Part shown: in pieces, positions 12,106 through 22,206 of the stretch
How the letters are laid out: every line of letters begins with the position of its first letter
Numbering within the stretch: position 1 is the stretch's first letter
NCBI GenBank assembly: GCA_019426215.1
Contig: CM033395.1
Location: 14,250,569 to 14,314,568 of the forward strand
Origin: Buddleja alternifolia
Taxonomy: Eukaryota > Streptophyta > Magnoliopsida > Lamiales > Scrophulariaceae
Reading direction: 5' to 3'
DNA: 64,000 nt
Made by a program: the position numbers and the translations under genes
Notes under the pieces: model-generated
Database searches by the model: none
Told to the model about the DNA's origin: nothing
The model's input: only the letters and a program-made list of their open reading frames with translations

Positions 12106-13065
12106 ATGGCTAGAAATTTTCCAGATATGACCCTTCCGGAGAATCAATTATGGCTGCAAAGCGTCATTCAATTCGCAAAGGATAGCAATTTTCCTGATAT
12201 GACACTACCGGAGAATCAATTATGGCTCCAAAACGTCATTGAAGCGTGTTATGCACAAGGGTTCTTTCCACAACATTACCAAGAAAGAATTCTTACTCCG
12301 GAGGAACAACTTGATAACACCATTGGAGAGCTCCACTTTATGATGAAGGACGCACGGCGGGAAATGAAGGAAATGAATCATCAACTCAAGCAACTAACGA
12401 GCGACATATCTGAGAAAGTACCATGGGCATTGTTTGGTACCACTGAGATAGATCAAAAGGAGGAATTCAACACCGTGACGTTGAATGAAATGAAGTTGGA
12501 AAATTCGAAAGCAAATTCCTCCAACGATGAGCATTCGACTCCTATCCTTTCTGAGGGTGTTGACATTTCTTTACTTTCTTCCCTAGCCACAGGTAAATCG
12601 GTATTTGATGCCGACGATGGTAAGTTGTTATTGAATGTAGGAGATGACATGGTTAATTTCGATAACTATGAGGTTTTTGAGCATCTAATTGATTTTGATT
12701 TGTCTTTACACATTGATGTTTTTGATCCTTTTAGTGTTGAGCACTTTCATGAAAAACGAGCCAATAATCTTCAACATCCATACATGATGGAGCTAAAATA
12801 TGTCAAGGTGATTGTTGAAGAAAAACGAGACATTATCTCTAGCTTGGAGAAAAATCTGCACCACCATCCGGAGCATGAGGAAGAAAAGGTAATAGAGGTA
12901 TTGAGGGACCATAAAAAAACTCGTGAGTGGATGATTGCTTGGTCTAACCCTAGGATATGTAGCACAAATAATTGGTCAATCTTCACTACAAAGGGCAAAA
13001 GGTTGAAGCGATACCCAATAGTGGATTGGAGAACGAATAAGGCATTCATACATAAACCGCCTTGA
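12106..13065 (+). CDS. Element B internal ORF, 319 aa, gag-position protein
   Basis: This is the only sizeable ORF of element B. It is uninterrupted from the ATG at 12106 (MARNFPDMTLPENQLWLQ), about 110 bp after the primer site. The N-terminus holds an in-frame duplication: NFPDMTLPENQLWLQ occurs at residues 4-18 and 28-42. A predicted helical stretch near residues 85-115 (MMKDARREMKEMNHQLKQL) could form a coiled coil. An acidic middle part and a basic C-terminus follow. I see no zinc knuckle, protease or polymerase motif. Its position matches gag in other elements, and by inference it may be a degenerate or specialised gag of the Athila/Tat type. The intact frame fits the young age of B. Confidence 0.7.
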   Translation: MARNFPDMTLPENQLWLQSVIQFAKDSNFPDMTLPENQLWLQNVIEACYAQGFFPQHYQERILTPEEQLDNTIGELHFMMKDARREMKEMNHQLKQLTSDISEKVPWALFGTTEIDQKEEFNTVTLNEMKLENSKANSSNDEHSTPILSEGVDISLLSSLATGKSVFDADDGKLLLNVGDDMVNFDNYEVFEHLIDFDLSLHIDVFDPFSVEHFHEKRANNLQHPYMMELKYVKVIVEEKRDIISSLEKNLHHHPEHEEEKVIEVLRDHKKTREWMIAWSNPRICSTNNWSIFTTKGKRLKRYPIVDWRTNKAFIHKPP

Positions 13066-14775
13066 GCCATTATCTTACATAAAGTCAAGCTAGTGACTTT
13101 AAAAGAGCGCTTCTTGGGAGGCAACCCAAGCTTTGTGAGTTTTCTTTTGTTTGTTTTTTTTGCTTTATTTGTTTGTTTTTGCTTTTCGTTTTATTTGTTT
13201 TGTCTAAGCATGCACTTTTGGCATGTGTTTTAATATGCTTGATGGTTTGTTTGATAAGTATGTTGAACATGTTAGTAGCAATTTCCCGTTGTTTTGAGAG
13301 GCCTATTTTGATGAGATGAGTTTGATTTGGAACATATTTGTGATGAAGGATTGTTTTTCAACAATCCTTGATTGTAAGTACTCTTATACCTTTTGCATGC
13401 GTTTATGTGAGACAACATTGGGGACAATGTTGAGTTTAAGTTTGGAGGTATATGTGGGTAGTACTTTGTGGTTTTAATACATTCATATGATTGATCACCA
13501 TGTGTTTGCTATTTTTTTCATGTCATGTGTACCTCGTTTAGCTCAAGTTTGGGGGATTTTGTATGCTATCATGTTTATATGTGTTTATGTTGAGAAAATC
13601 AAGCATGATTTTTTTTTTAGTCCTTCCAATTGATGCATTTAAATTGATTAATTTTACAAATGGTATGATTTCTTGAAATAATTTGAATTTAATGGAACAT
13701 ATATATCTTTGAAATTGCTCATGGAGACCCTAGACTAAGATTGATTTCTTAGATGATTCACATTGCACAATAAATCGAGGGTAGAGGAGTTGAGAGGATA
13801 ACCATCTTGAGACACTTAAGGAGTTTTTCCCGAAAAAATTAACTTAGATTTTTCATAAGGTTATAAGTTGAGTAGTAATTTTTTTATGCTAAACAATGAA
13901 TTAAAAAGGTTGAAGTTTGGTATGACCACAAGTGGTCAGGCTAATATGTACTGGAGGTGAAAAGTTTCATGCCTATATACTGTACTATTATGCTAATTTG
14001 AGCTAAGCTCAAGCCAAAAAACAAGCGAATTGTTTAAAAGATCTAGTTTTATTTCGTGGCCTTTGACACTCGAGTGATTAAATTCTTAGGAGTGTCTTTA
14101 CACTTAATGCCCTAAAACTATCTAGTTTGGGAGTCATTGATCTAAAACTTATTATATGGGTGTCATAGAAAGCCTAATGGAATAAAACATTGCACATGAT
14201 CTAGCCTTAATGAAGTTAATTGGAAAGTTTTATATGAATTGAAAGTTTGAATGTTTGAGATAATAAAATTTAAATGGCTATGAGATTTTTTATGATTCTT
14301 ATGCTTTGTGTTTGATCATAAAGTTGATAGATATGGGATTAATGTCCAAAATTTGGTAAGGATGCCTCTCGACTATAATACCTTAGATTTATTTTCACTA
14401 CACCCTATGGAGTCTTTTCCAGTATTGGTGTCACATGAGCAAAAGTAGTTGATATGTATATATATTTGTGAGCTGTAAAAGGATGATTTTGTGCCATTTA
14501 TTTTTGTTAATTATGTTGAGATGTATTCATCTGGTTGAGATTGAAAGTTTGTTAGATTTTGTGGGTATATCGTCTGCAAACCCTCACGAGACTATAACTC
14601 GTCCTTTGAGGTAACTCAAAGGTTTAAAGGCTTGTTGCACATGCTAAGTGCAATCGTTTACTCCACAAAAGTGAGTTCGTTTGTTGTTTTTGTTTTCTCC
14701 TTTTGGTTGATGATGTTTTTTGTGCCCTAGACCTTTTATTGCTCGAGATCGAGCAAATGATAAGTTTGGGGGAGT
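13066..14775 (+). other. AT-rich 3' non-coding region and purine tract of B
   Basis: About 1.7 kb without a gene. Near its start is GCGCTTCTTGGGAGGCAACC, with CTTGGG/CCCAAG (13113-13118 and 13125-13130) able to form a hairpin; similar sequence follows pol in Athila-type elements. AACATTG-GGGA-CAATGTT (13424-13441) is a second hairpin, followed by a purine-tract-like TAAGTTTGGAGG (13437-13448). Another such tract is at 13545-13556. The last, TAAGTTTGGGGGAG (14761-14774), directly precedes the 3' LTR and is the likely plus-strand primer. Confidence 0.8.
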
Positions 14776-16473
14776 TGATAGGAGTCATTTTTACGTGTTT
14801 TTAAGCCCCTTTGCGTTTATGTTTTAGGTTCATTTATCACTTGATTTTGTCACTTGTGCGTTTAATTCGTGCATTAAGTGATTTCAGGCCTTAAGTGGAT
14901 ACAATTGAAGAAAGGGTGGAAAAATGTTGTATAAAACAAGTTTACGCCAAGATGTTTCACACCTCCACGACCAAACAACAACAAATAAGTTGGAGTTAGC
15001 CAAAATCATGTTTTAGTACCATTTCCGCACACCTGGGCGCCAAATCAGAAATAACCTCCACGTTGGAACGCCATTTTGATATTTTTAGAGACAGAATTGG
15101 ATGAAGTGTCCTTCTACAAAGTTTTAGATCTATGTCTTATCTTTACATGGGTACTTGAATCATCCAATTCGGAGGTCTGTGGAGAAGTTTATGAATAAAC
15201 CACTATCCCTGCGCTGAAAAATACGAAAGTGGCAGCTCCCATTCTTAGTAGGTGGAAAACAAGAGAATGGTAGTTCACATTCTTGGTAGGAGGAAAGTAA
15301 GAGAATGGTAGGTGAAAAACAAGAGAATGGTAGTTCACATTCTTGGTAGGAGGAAAGTAAGAGAATGGTAGGTGGAAAACAAGAGAATGGTAGTTCACAT
15401 TCTTGGTAGATGGAAAGCAAGAGAATGGTAGGTGGAAATAAAAGAGAATGGAAGCACATGTTCTTGGTTGGTGAATTCTTTTGGCTATAAAAGGAGGATT
15501 GGAGGCCATCCTACAAACACACTTGAAAACACATTCCCCATTGGGGGAGCCTAAACACATCCTATCATCATCTTCATCATCCTTAGATTAGTTATGAAGA
15601 TTATCAACAACCTCTGAAGGTGAAGAAATCAAGAAGCATGGAAGAGATGAAGATCGAAGTTCAACCATCAAAAATACGAGGGAGTTTCTTAGATTTAGAT
15701 TTATTTTTGTCTATGAATATGAATCTTAATTTAAGTTCCTATCTTTTATCTTTTATGATGAAATAGATTCTTCGAACTAAGGCCATGTTGAGGCTAAATT
15801 ATGATAATTGAGTTATAAATTGTGTTTTTCATATTAATTCTATTGTTGCTTTGTGTCTTGATCTTGTTTGAATGCATCATATGCTTAGCTACCATATGCA
15901 TGATTTATTGCTTAAATTATTCGTTCGAGAGAAGTTAATTTAAGGTGCAAAGAGGATCATCACATAATCCGTAAAAAATAGGGAATTGCCCCTAGAGATA
16001 GGTAGAGATTCCCGGGTGCAGTTAGCCGGATTAATCCGGGAAATTCTAGAACTTGAATGCATGATTGTTGGTTAGATTCTCGGATAGACATATCTAGAGA
16101 ACCATCAATTAATCATAGGATTATTACAGCCGAGAAATCGGGTAGTAATTATTTAAGGTTTTTTCCACCAAAGCAACATTAGTCTAATAATATGAGAACA
16201 TGTTTATAATGAAAATTGATTAATTTATGCCAACACATGTGTCTTAGTTGCTCTTTTCCATAGCTATCTTGATTTCGACATCTTGTTTCTTATATCTTAC
16301 TTACATAATATTTTAGTTAATTCTTGTTTTAGTTTAAGTTCTTCAATTGCTTTAAAATCATAAACTAAAATACAAGTCCTTGAGGTTCGACAACCCGGAC
16401 TTTATTATCTACTTTATTACTACACACGACCAGTCCACTTGCTGTTTAATACACGTAAGGATTTTTCGTGTCA
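14776..16473 (+). repeat. 3' LTR of element B
   Basis: A 1698-bp LTR, nearly identical to 10271-11969 and carrying the same 60-bp repeat array and TATA box. It ends GTGTCA before the duplicated CCAAC. Confidence 0.94.
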
Positions 16474-17357
16474 CCAACTGAGTACCTGAACCCCCTTAGT
16501 GTCCCATGTCCCTTTGCTAGGTGGGGCATGGACATAGTAGGACCTTTCCCCCTGGCAAAAGCCCAGGAAAAGTTCCTGCTGGTCGTGGTGGATTATTTTA
16601 GCAAATGGGTAGAAGCGGAGACACTAGCTCAAATCACAGAAGGAAAAGTAATGCGATTCCTATGGAAAAATGTTGTGTGTCGATTTGGCATCCCAAGGGA
16701 GATCATAGCCGATAATGGAAGACAATTTAGCGGAGCAAAATTAAGAGAATGGTGTAAAGGCTTAGGAATTCAGCAGCGATTCTGCTCGGTGGCTCATCCC
16801 TAGACAAACGGGCAGGTGGAAGTCACCAATTGGATTCTAGTACAAGGACTGAAAACCAGGCTGGAGGAGGCAGGAGGGAGCTGGGTGGATGAATTACCCT
16901 CTGTACTGTGGTCTTACAGGACCACTCCAAAAACCACCACAGGAGAAAGCCCATTCCAGTTAATGTACGGCACGGAAGCTGTGATACCTCCTGAAATTAG
17001 GATCCGATCCTCAGAATCGAGCATTTCGATGCAGAACAAAATGAAGCAAGAATGCGAGAAGAATTGGACATGATCGAAGAAGGAAGAATTAGGGCGTATT
17101 TACGCATTGAATTATACAAGCAACGCATCCAAAGGTCTCAAGCTAGCAAAGTCCGGGAAAGGAATTTTCAGGTAGGGGATCTCGTCCTGAAAAGAGTAGA
17201 GGCCACTCACGCAGTGCAGAAACTAAGGCCTAACTGGGACGATCCATACAAAGTCACTAGGGTGCTAAAAGGAGGATCTTATAAGCTGCAAAACGGAGAA
17301 GTGAAGCAACTTCCCCTCCCTTGGAACGTCCAGAACCTAAAGAGATTTTACGTCTAG
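16474..17357 (+). pseudogene. pol: G1 integrase core and C-terminus
   Basis: Integrase resumes after element B. The catalytic triad is complete: Asp at 16531 (GMDIVGPFP), Asp at 16711 (IIADNGRQF) and Glu at 16819 (NGQVEVTNW), with the canonical 35-residue gap between the last two. A TAG at 16801-16803 replaces the Gln of HPQTNGQ. A frameshift near 17000-17050 leads into the C-terminal domain (VGDLVLKRV, QLPLPWNVQNLKRFYV), ending at 17357. The enzyme inserts element DNA into the genome. No chromodomain follows. Confidence 0.9.
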
Positions 17358-18427
17358 GAAAAGCAGTCCAGTATTTCTAAATTCATGGTATTTTCCTAAT
17401 CAGGAGAGTGGTCAGGAAGTTTGTGAGCCAACTTTGCAGGGCGAGAATATGCAACACAAGCTAAGTAATATTGTTGCTATTCTCTTTTATTCGTCCTTTC
17501 AATTACCTCCTGCTGATTGTATGATTTATTTTGTAGAAAGTGTGCCCTATAGAAATGCGTCTTTTTATTTCATATAAATTGCCACTTTCACACACATCGA
17601 AGACAAAGGGGCATTTGTGGAGTGAAGTAGACGGTGTTTAGGAAAATTGGGTGGGTAGCTTAGATCCGTCCAGTCAGGAGAAAATCGGTTGCGGATCCAT
17701 CTGGCCCCATTCCAGGAAAAGAAATAAGGATGGTCAAAGAAGAAATAAGGTTGGAGACTTCTCAGTCTAAGACTTCTCAGTCTACTTCTTAAATTCGGAG
17801 AGATAAGGATGGATCGGAGTGATAAGGGTGGGGGATAACCTCCTGGTTGATCCCTAGGATGGGGTGAGACACACTAGGTCCACTCGTACTCCCTGGCGAT
17901 ATAAGGGGGATTCAAGAGAAAAGGTAGGAAAAAGGAAGGAAAACCCCCGGTAGCAAACTGGCCAGGTGCAAGCCCGGGAAAGAAATTGTGGTATGGTGAG
18001 AAGAATTCTTTGGGAGTTAAAAGGTTGAAACATCTCCAATATGTACAAAATCTTGCCACATACTTCTTTGTCTATGTAGATATGTGCATACGGTTATTAC
18101 CTAAGGCATGTTTGAAAAAATGGCCCAAATTATTGGCTCAATTTAAGGTGGAGATATCCTCCAATAATGTTGTGCTGATTACATAAGTTTGCATACATCC
18201 ATTTTTTAGCAATAAAAACGGGCAGGTAATTCCAACTAAGAGGAAGCATAAGTAGATACAATAAAAGTACCATCAAAAACATCCACCAAAGGATAGAAAA
18301 TAAAAACAAATATCCCACGCTTCATAGAGCAACAAAAACAACAACTTAAAAGAAAAACATTTGTCTTAAGAACCATCACACGGCCTAACCCAAAATAAGA
18401 TAATTATTTTTATAAAAAGCATCAAAA
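17358..18427 (+). other. G1 spacer between integrase and antisense gene
   Basis: About 1.1 kb without a recognisable gene on either strand. Short open frames here have no domain or codon-like pattern. Confidence 0.6.
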
Positions 18428-19098
18428 TCACTCTGCAACCACAGGAGCATTATCAACCACATTCTCCACTGTGCCAACAGGTTCTTCAGCTGGTGGATTA
18501 GCAGGATTATTAGCAACCTGGTCAGGATTCGGACCAGCTCCCTACATAGCCGCGGGAGGAAATGTCCCTGGAACATTCTTAACCGGAGGAATAGGAGGCT
18601 TCAACAAGGCAATGTCCATCGCGGCATCCATATCCAGAAAGGAGGTGTCACTCCCAGTAGGAGGATATCCAGCAGCAGCAAACTGGGATCGGCATCTCTC
18701 AAACCCTTTCTCAAAATAATCCAGGGTCATGTCATCGACCATGTTCTGGAACTCGCTGGATGCCAGGAAGTTCGCCTTGTATTGCTCCAGGAAGGCTTGT
18801 CCCTCTAGAGAATGGGGAAAATCCTCAAAGCCTATCTGGCAACCCCGGATAATCGCATCTTGGACCTCCAACTCTTGTTGCTCCATGGCACTTTTCAGCT
18901 GGTCTTCTAGGACCTTACAGCACGCGACTCCTGCTCTTGAACGTCAAGAAGAGTTTTTTCTTTCTCTTTTTGCCAGGACTGCTCCAGGGAGGAATACGCA
19001 GCTACTTGCTTTTTCACCTTGGCCAGGTCCCTCTTTAGGTCATCCACTTCAATGGATTGGCTAACATCGATCAGGGCGTCACCAGCGAGAAGGAAAAA

Positions 19099-19181
19099 CT
19101 AGGAATAAGAAGGAGAATAAGAAATAAGCCATCATAGAGTAATAAGCCTAGAAATTAAGGAATGAAATATATGCTACATAT
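19099..19181 (-). other. Intron 2 of G1 antisense gene, donor altered
   Basis: Alignment to G2 places an 83-bp intron after CGTAAG, with acceptor TTATTCCTAG. The donor reads ATATGT where GTATGT is expected, which fits a G-to-A change. A GTAAGA five bases upstream is an alternative donor but would change the phase. Confidence 0.6.
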
Positions 19182-19723
19182 CTTACGAGACATCTCGAGA
19201 AGCCAATCGATTTTTTCCTGAGTTTGGAAGGATTTTAGTAGCTGGCGATCCACGGAGTTAGCTATATTCTTCAAAAAACTGCGGGCGATTGATAAATCCT
19301 TGCTCTTCAGCACAGATGTCTGAGGAAGGTCTTGAGCCCGGGAACGGGTGCGCAGGGCAGGAGACTCAGTAGTATTAAAAGTCAGAGAGGGCATAACCTC
19401 TCTAAAAGCAAGACCAGCTCCATGATTACTACGCTTTGGAGGGGGATTGTCAAAAGAACTATCAACAGCTCTCTTTCCTGCAGCAATTTCCCTCGCTTTG
19501 GCCGAGTCCCTGCTAAGAGGCGCAGGAGGGTCGTGAGCGAGAGCACCCTGGACGGAGGCCTGAGAAGAGATGGGAGGGGTTTTCCCAATAGGTAGTTGGG
19601 ATCCCGGTGGAGTAGCAGGAGGTATTGCACCAGGAGCGGCAGGAAGGACCAGAGGAAGAGCCCCTGAAGCCCTCTGCCTTCGCCGTTTTGATTCAGCAAG
19701 ATGGGCATCATCCATTATTTCGG

Positions 19724-19820
19724 CTGCAAAATAAAAGAAACACATAACCAGTATCAGGAGAGAATACGGAAAGGAAAGCAACAATAAAAGCGTACATATC
19801 CCACTAAAAAAATAAACTAC
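19724..19820 (-). other. Intron 1 of G1 antisense gene
   Basis: A 97-bp interval with donor CATAG|GTAGTTT and acceptor TTTTATTTTGCAG. It falls after the first base of a Gly codon (...RGETI-G). Both G2 copies have a 97-bp intron at the matching site and phase. Confidence 0.75.
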
Positions 19821-20927
19821 CTATGGTTTCACCCCTCATGTCCACCTTAATCGGACTCAGGGCAAGCCCGTACAACAAACGAGGATCCACTAACTTCCCC
19901 ACATCGTACTCATCCCAATTAAGGTAGTCCAACAATTGTTGGTTAAAATGAAGACGACAAGAAAGGGGATACAAATTGGGACCCTCTGACCTTTCAATAT
20001 GCTCCTGAGGAAAGTCCTAGGAAGTTCCCTCAGGAGGGGCAATATAGAAGAAATTCTTCTTCCAATCTCTCTCGGATGAAGGATAGGAGGAGAAGAAATA
20101 AACCTCTTTCTTAGGCGTGAAATAGAATACGGCCGAATCACTCCCTGACGAGCGGGGTAAAAAGTAAGAATAAAAAAATTCGGCCTTAGGGCGATGACCT
20201 AAGCTATGTAGCAACACATTAAAAGCAATGATGGCCCTCATAGCATTTGGGGAAAGTTGGTTCAGAGGCACCTTAAATCTTTTGGCTATGGAAATATAAA
20301 GAGGATCCATGGGAAAACGTAGACCGGCTCGGAGGTGAACAAGGTAGAAAGACATGAAACCAGGGGGAGGAAGGTGATCCCTATCTGAGGCATTCGGAAC
20401 TAGAATGCGATAATTGGAAGGAATACCATAGGTGGCCCTAATAATATTTTCCTGGTGAGAAGTAAAGCGAGACCTGTACACCATCCAGAATCGGGCTCCA
20501 GGGGCAGCCAGCAGAACCCTCTCCTGGGCACTCAAAGCCTCCTCCGCTACTTCGTCCAGCGCATCTGGATCGGCTGGTCTAAGTTCTCCAAAAGAATTTC
20601 AGGAGGTATTTCAAGGTTCCTCTCAGGGGGATGCCTTTCTAAAATTGGCTGGGCTAGAAGAGAGGAGAAGCCCGATATGTGAGGACTGTTTGAGGGGGTA
20701 GAAGAGGAGGAGTCTACTTTAATAGTTCCCTCCGGTTGATGGGCACTATAAGATTCGCCTACAGAGCGAGGGGGCGATGACGGGTTTGCGAAATTCAAAG
20801 GGGGAACGGCCATCGGAGCGTCTATCGGATTTTCGACTGGAGGAGGAGGATTATTATCAATTATAGGAGGGATTATTTGGACATTATCATCGGAGGAAAT
20901 AGCAGTAGGATGAGTAAAATGGGACAT

Positions 20928-21641
20928 GTTTTGCAAATTTTTTACAGAGATGAAAACAGGTAAAAGAACTCTAAAACAATGATTACAAAATACAAATAAA
21001 CATACAAAACAAAGAAGAGGAAGGAGTAAATACCTAACAGAGAAGGGCAGGCGACGTGGGTCTCGGAGGAATTAACTGCCCAGTTAATGGATGATGGAGG
21101 AAAAGGAGGAGGTTAGATGAACGGGTTTTAAGAAGATGATGAGGGAAAACAAGGACACAAAAAAAAATTTAAAGATGGAAGGTAAAGAATTTTTGAAATT
21201 CAAAAGCAGTTAATATCAACATAAAAAACTTCCTTTTAGCGGGGACACACTCGACCGTACACATGGTACCTACCCAGAAAATTGAAGAAACAGTTAAGGC
21301 GGCAGAAAGGAAAAACTTCCATGATGAGGACGCGAAGATCTAGGAGAAAAAGCTGCGGAAGTTACTATTCCTAGGGAAGGCCAAACGTTCTCGTTTTGTT
21401 AACTGACGTAAGGCCTTGCCAAGGAAAATTCTGGAAGCTTAAAAAGGCTTCTGGAGTAAGCCACCATTCGCATAGTCGGTTAACCAGGAAGAAACCCAGG
21501 AGGTAATCCAAGAAGATTTCCAGAGTGGAAATTCCGACGGGAATCCGGGAGGAATTTTTTAAACTATCAGCTTGGCACCTATAAATTTCTTTTACAACTC
21601 TTTCAGCTTGACAAGTCAACCTTTAGAGTTGAAGGGACTAT
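20928..21641 (+). other. G1 region before 3' LTR
   Basis: About 700 bp with no gene. It should contain the promoter of the antisense gene on the minus strand; I cannot fix it. A short purine-rich tract, GAAGGGA, at 21631-21637 just before the 3' LTR is the likely plus-strand primer. Confidence 0.55.
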
Positions 21642-22201
21642 TGATGTGGGTCGATATTATCCATTGGGCTAAGCTGATAAACCCAAGGAATATTTCGTAT
21701 TTTTCCTATTTTATTGGTATATTTCGGCCTAAAGGCCTTATATTTTCGGCCTCATTCAATTAATTAGAAGTGGAGCCCAAGTCAAAGCCTTACATGGAAA
21801 GGAATCAATTAAGAAGACAATATCCAATCAAGATCCAATCAAATATAAATCAAGAAAAATCAGTCCAACTCTTACCAAATCAAGAAGATTCGGCCTTCCT
21901 AAAATATGACCTCACAAAACGCATTTCAGTATGATTTCACGACACCCAAAGCTTCCAGAAATAGCTCCAGCTACCATAAATAGCGGCAGGAAGGAAATCA
22001 GCAGGATTAACATACTATACTTGTATAAAAGCCATCTAGCTTGTATAAATATCCATGATAAATGATTAATAAACAACTCTTACAACTTTTGCATTCTTAC
22101 ACATTTTACTCTCTATTTTTCATATAGCTTTATTGCTTCTTTACTCAATTTCTCGCAATAATAATATACAAATATTATTGGTGTAAATCCCACGTACATC
22201 A
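21642..22201 (+). repeat. 3' LTR of G1
   Basis: A 560-bp LTR, TGATGTGGGTCGATATTATC to CGTACATCA, about 95-96% identical by eye to 2821-3375. AATAT follows at 22202-22206. Confidence 0.93.
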
Positions 22202-22206
22202 AATAT

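Larger units (their letters stand above)
10271..16473 (+). mobile_element. Complete non-autonomous LTR element B
   Basis: A 6203-bp element, TGATAGGAGTC...TTTTTCGTGTCA, is flanked by the duplication CCAAC at 10266-10270 and 16474-16478 inside the G1 integrase. Its LTRs are 10271-11969 and 14776-16473. It has an Athila/Tat-type primer site and a TTTGGGGGAG purine tract. The internal region holds one gag-like ORF (12106-13065) and no protease, reverse transcriptase or integrase, so it would depend on enzymes from another element. By eye the LTRs differ at about 20 positions in about 1.7 kb, making this the youngest datable insertion here. Confidence 0.95.
18428..20927 (-). pseudogene. G1 antisense gene (gypsy-type putative transposon domain), three exons
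   Basis: Read on the minus strand from an ATG at 20927 (MSHFTHPTAISSDD). Exon 1 is 19821-20927. It has an acidic, Pro/Ser-rich N-terminus and a domain with YGIPSNYRILVP, HLRAGLRFPMDPLY and PLNQLSPNAMRAIIAFNVLL, resembling Pfam Transposase_28. Exon 2 (19182-19723) is Pro/Ala-rich with a basic patch. Exon 3 (18428-19098) has a coiled-coil-like start (VDDLKRDLAKVKKQ) and a conserved C-terminal block (LEGQAFLEQYKANFLASSEF). Frameshifts near 20585 and in exon 3 and stops near 20018 and 18543 disable it. Antisense ORFs at this site are known in Tat elements; their role is unknown. Its homologue is duplicated in G2. Confidence 0.78.
2821..22201 (+). mobile_element. Complete Ty3/gypsy Tat-lineage element G1
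   Basis: The element runs from TGATGTGGG at 2821 to CGTACATCA at 22201. It has direct LTRs (2821-3375 and 21642-22201) and a 5-bp target duplication AATAT at 2816-2820 and 22202-22206. Its order is LTR, primer-binding site, gag, protease, reverse transcriptase, RNase H, integrase, a gene on the opposite strand, purine tract, LTR. No chromodomain is visible after integrase. The antisense gene and the pol sequence are typical of the Tat clade. It is interrupted by solo LTR A1 (4686-6531) and element B (10271-16473). Without these it would be about 11.3 kb. The LTRs differ at about 24 sites plus two indels in about 555 bp by eye. Coding regions have many stops and frameshifts, so it is not autonomous now. 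Confidence 0.93.

Noticed and set aside
17052..17357. Chromodomain at the end of G1 integrase
   Set aside because: The C-terminus ends at QNLKRFYV with no chromodomain-like sequence, as expected for the Tat clade.
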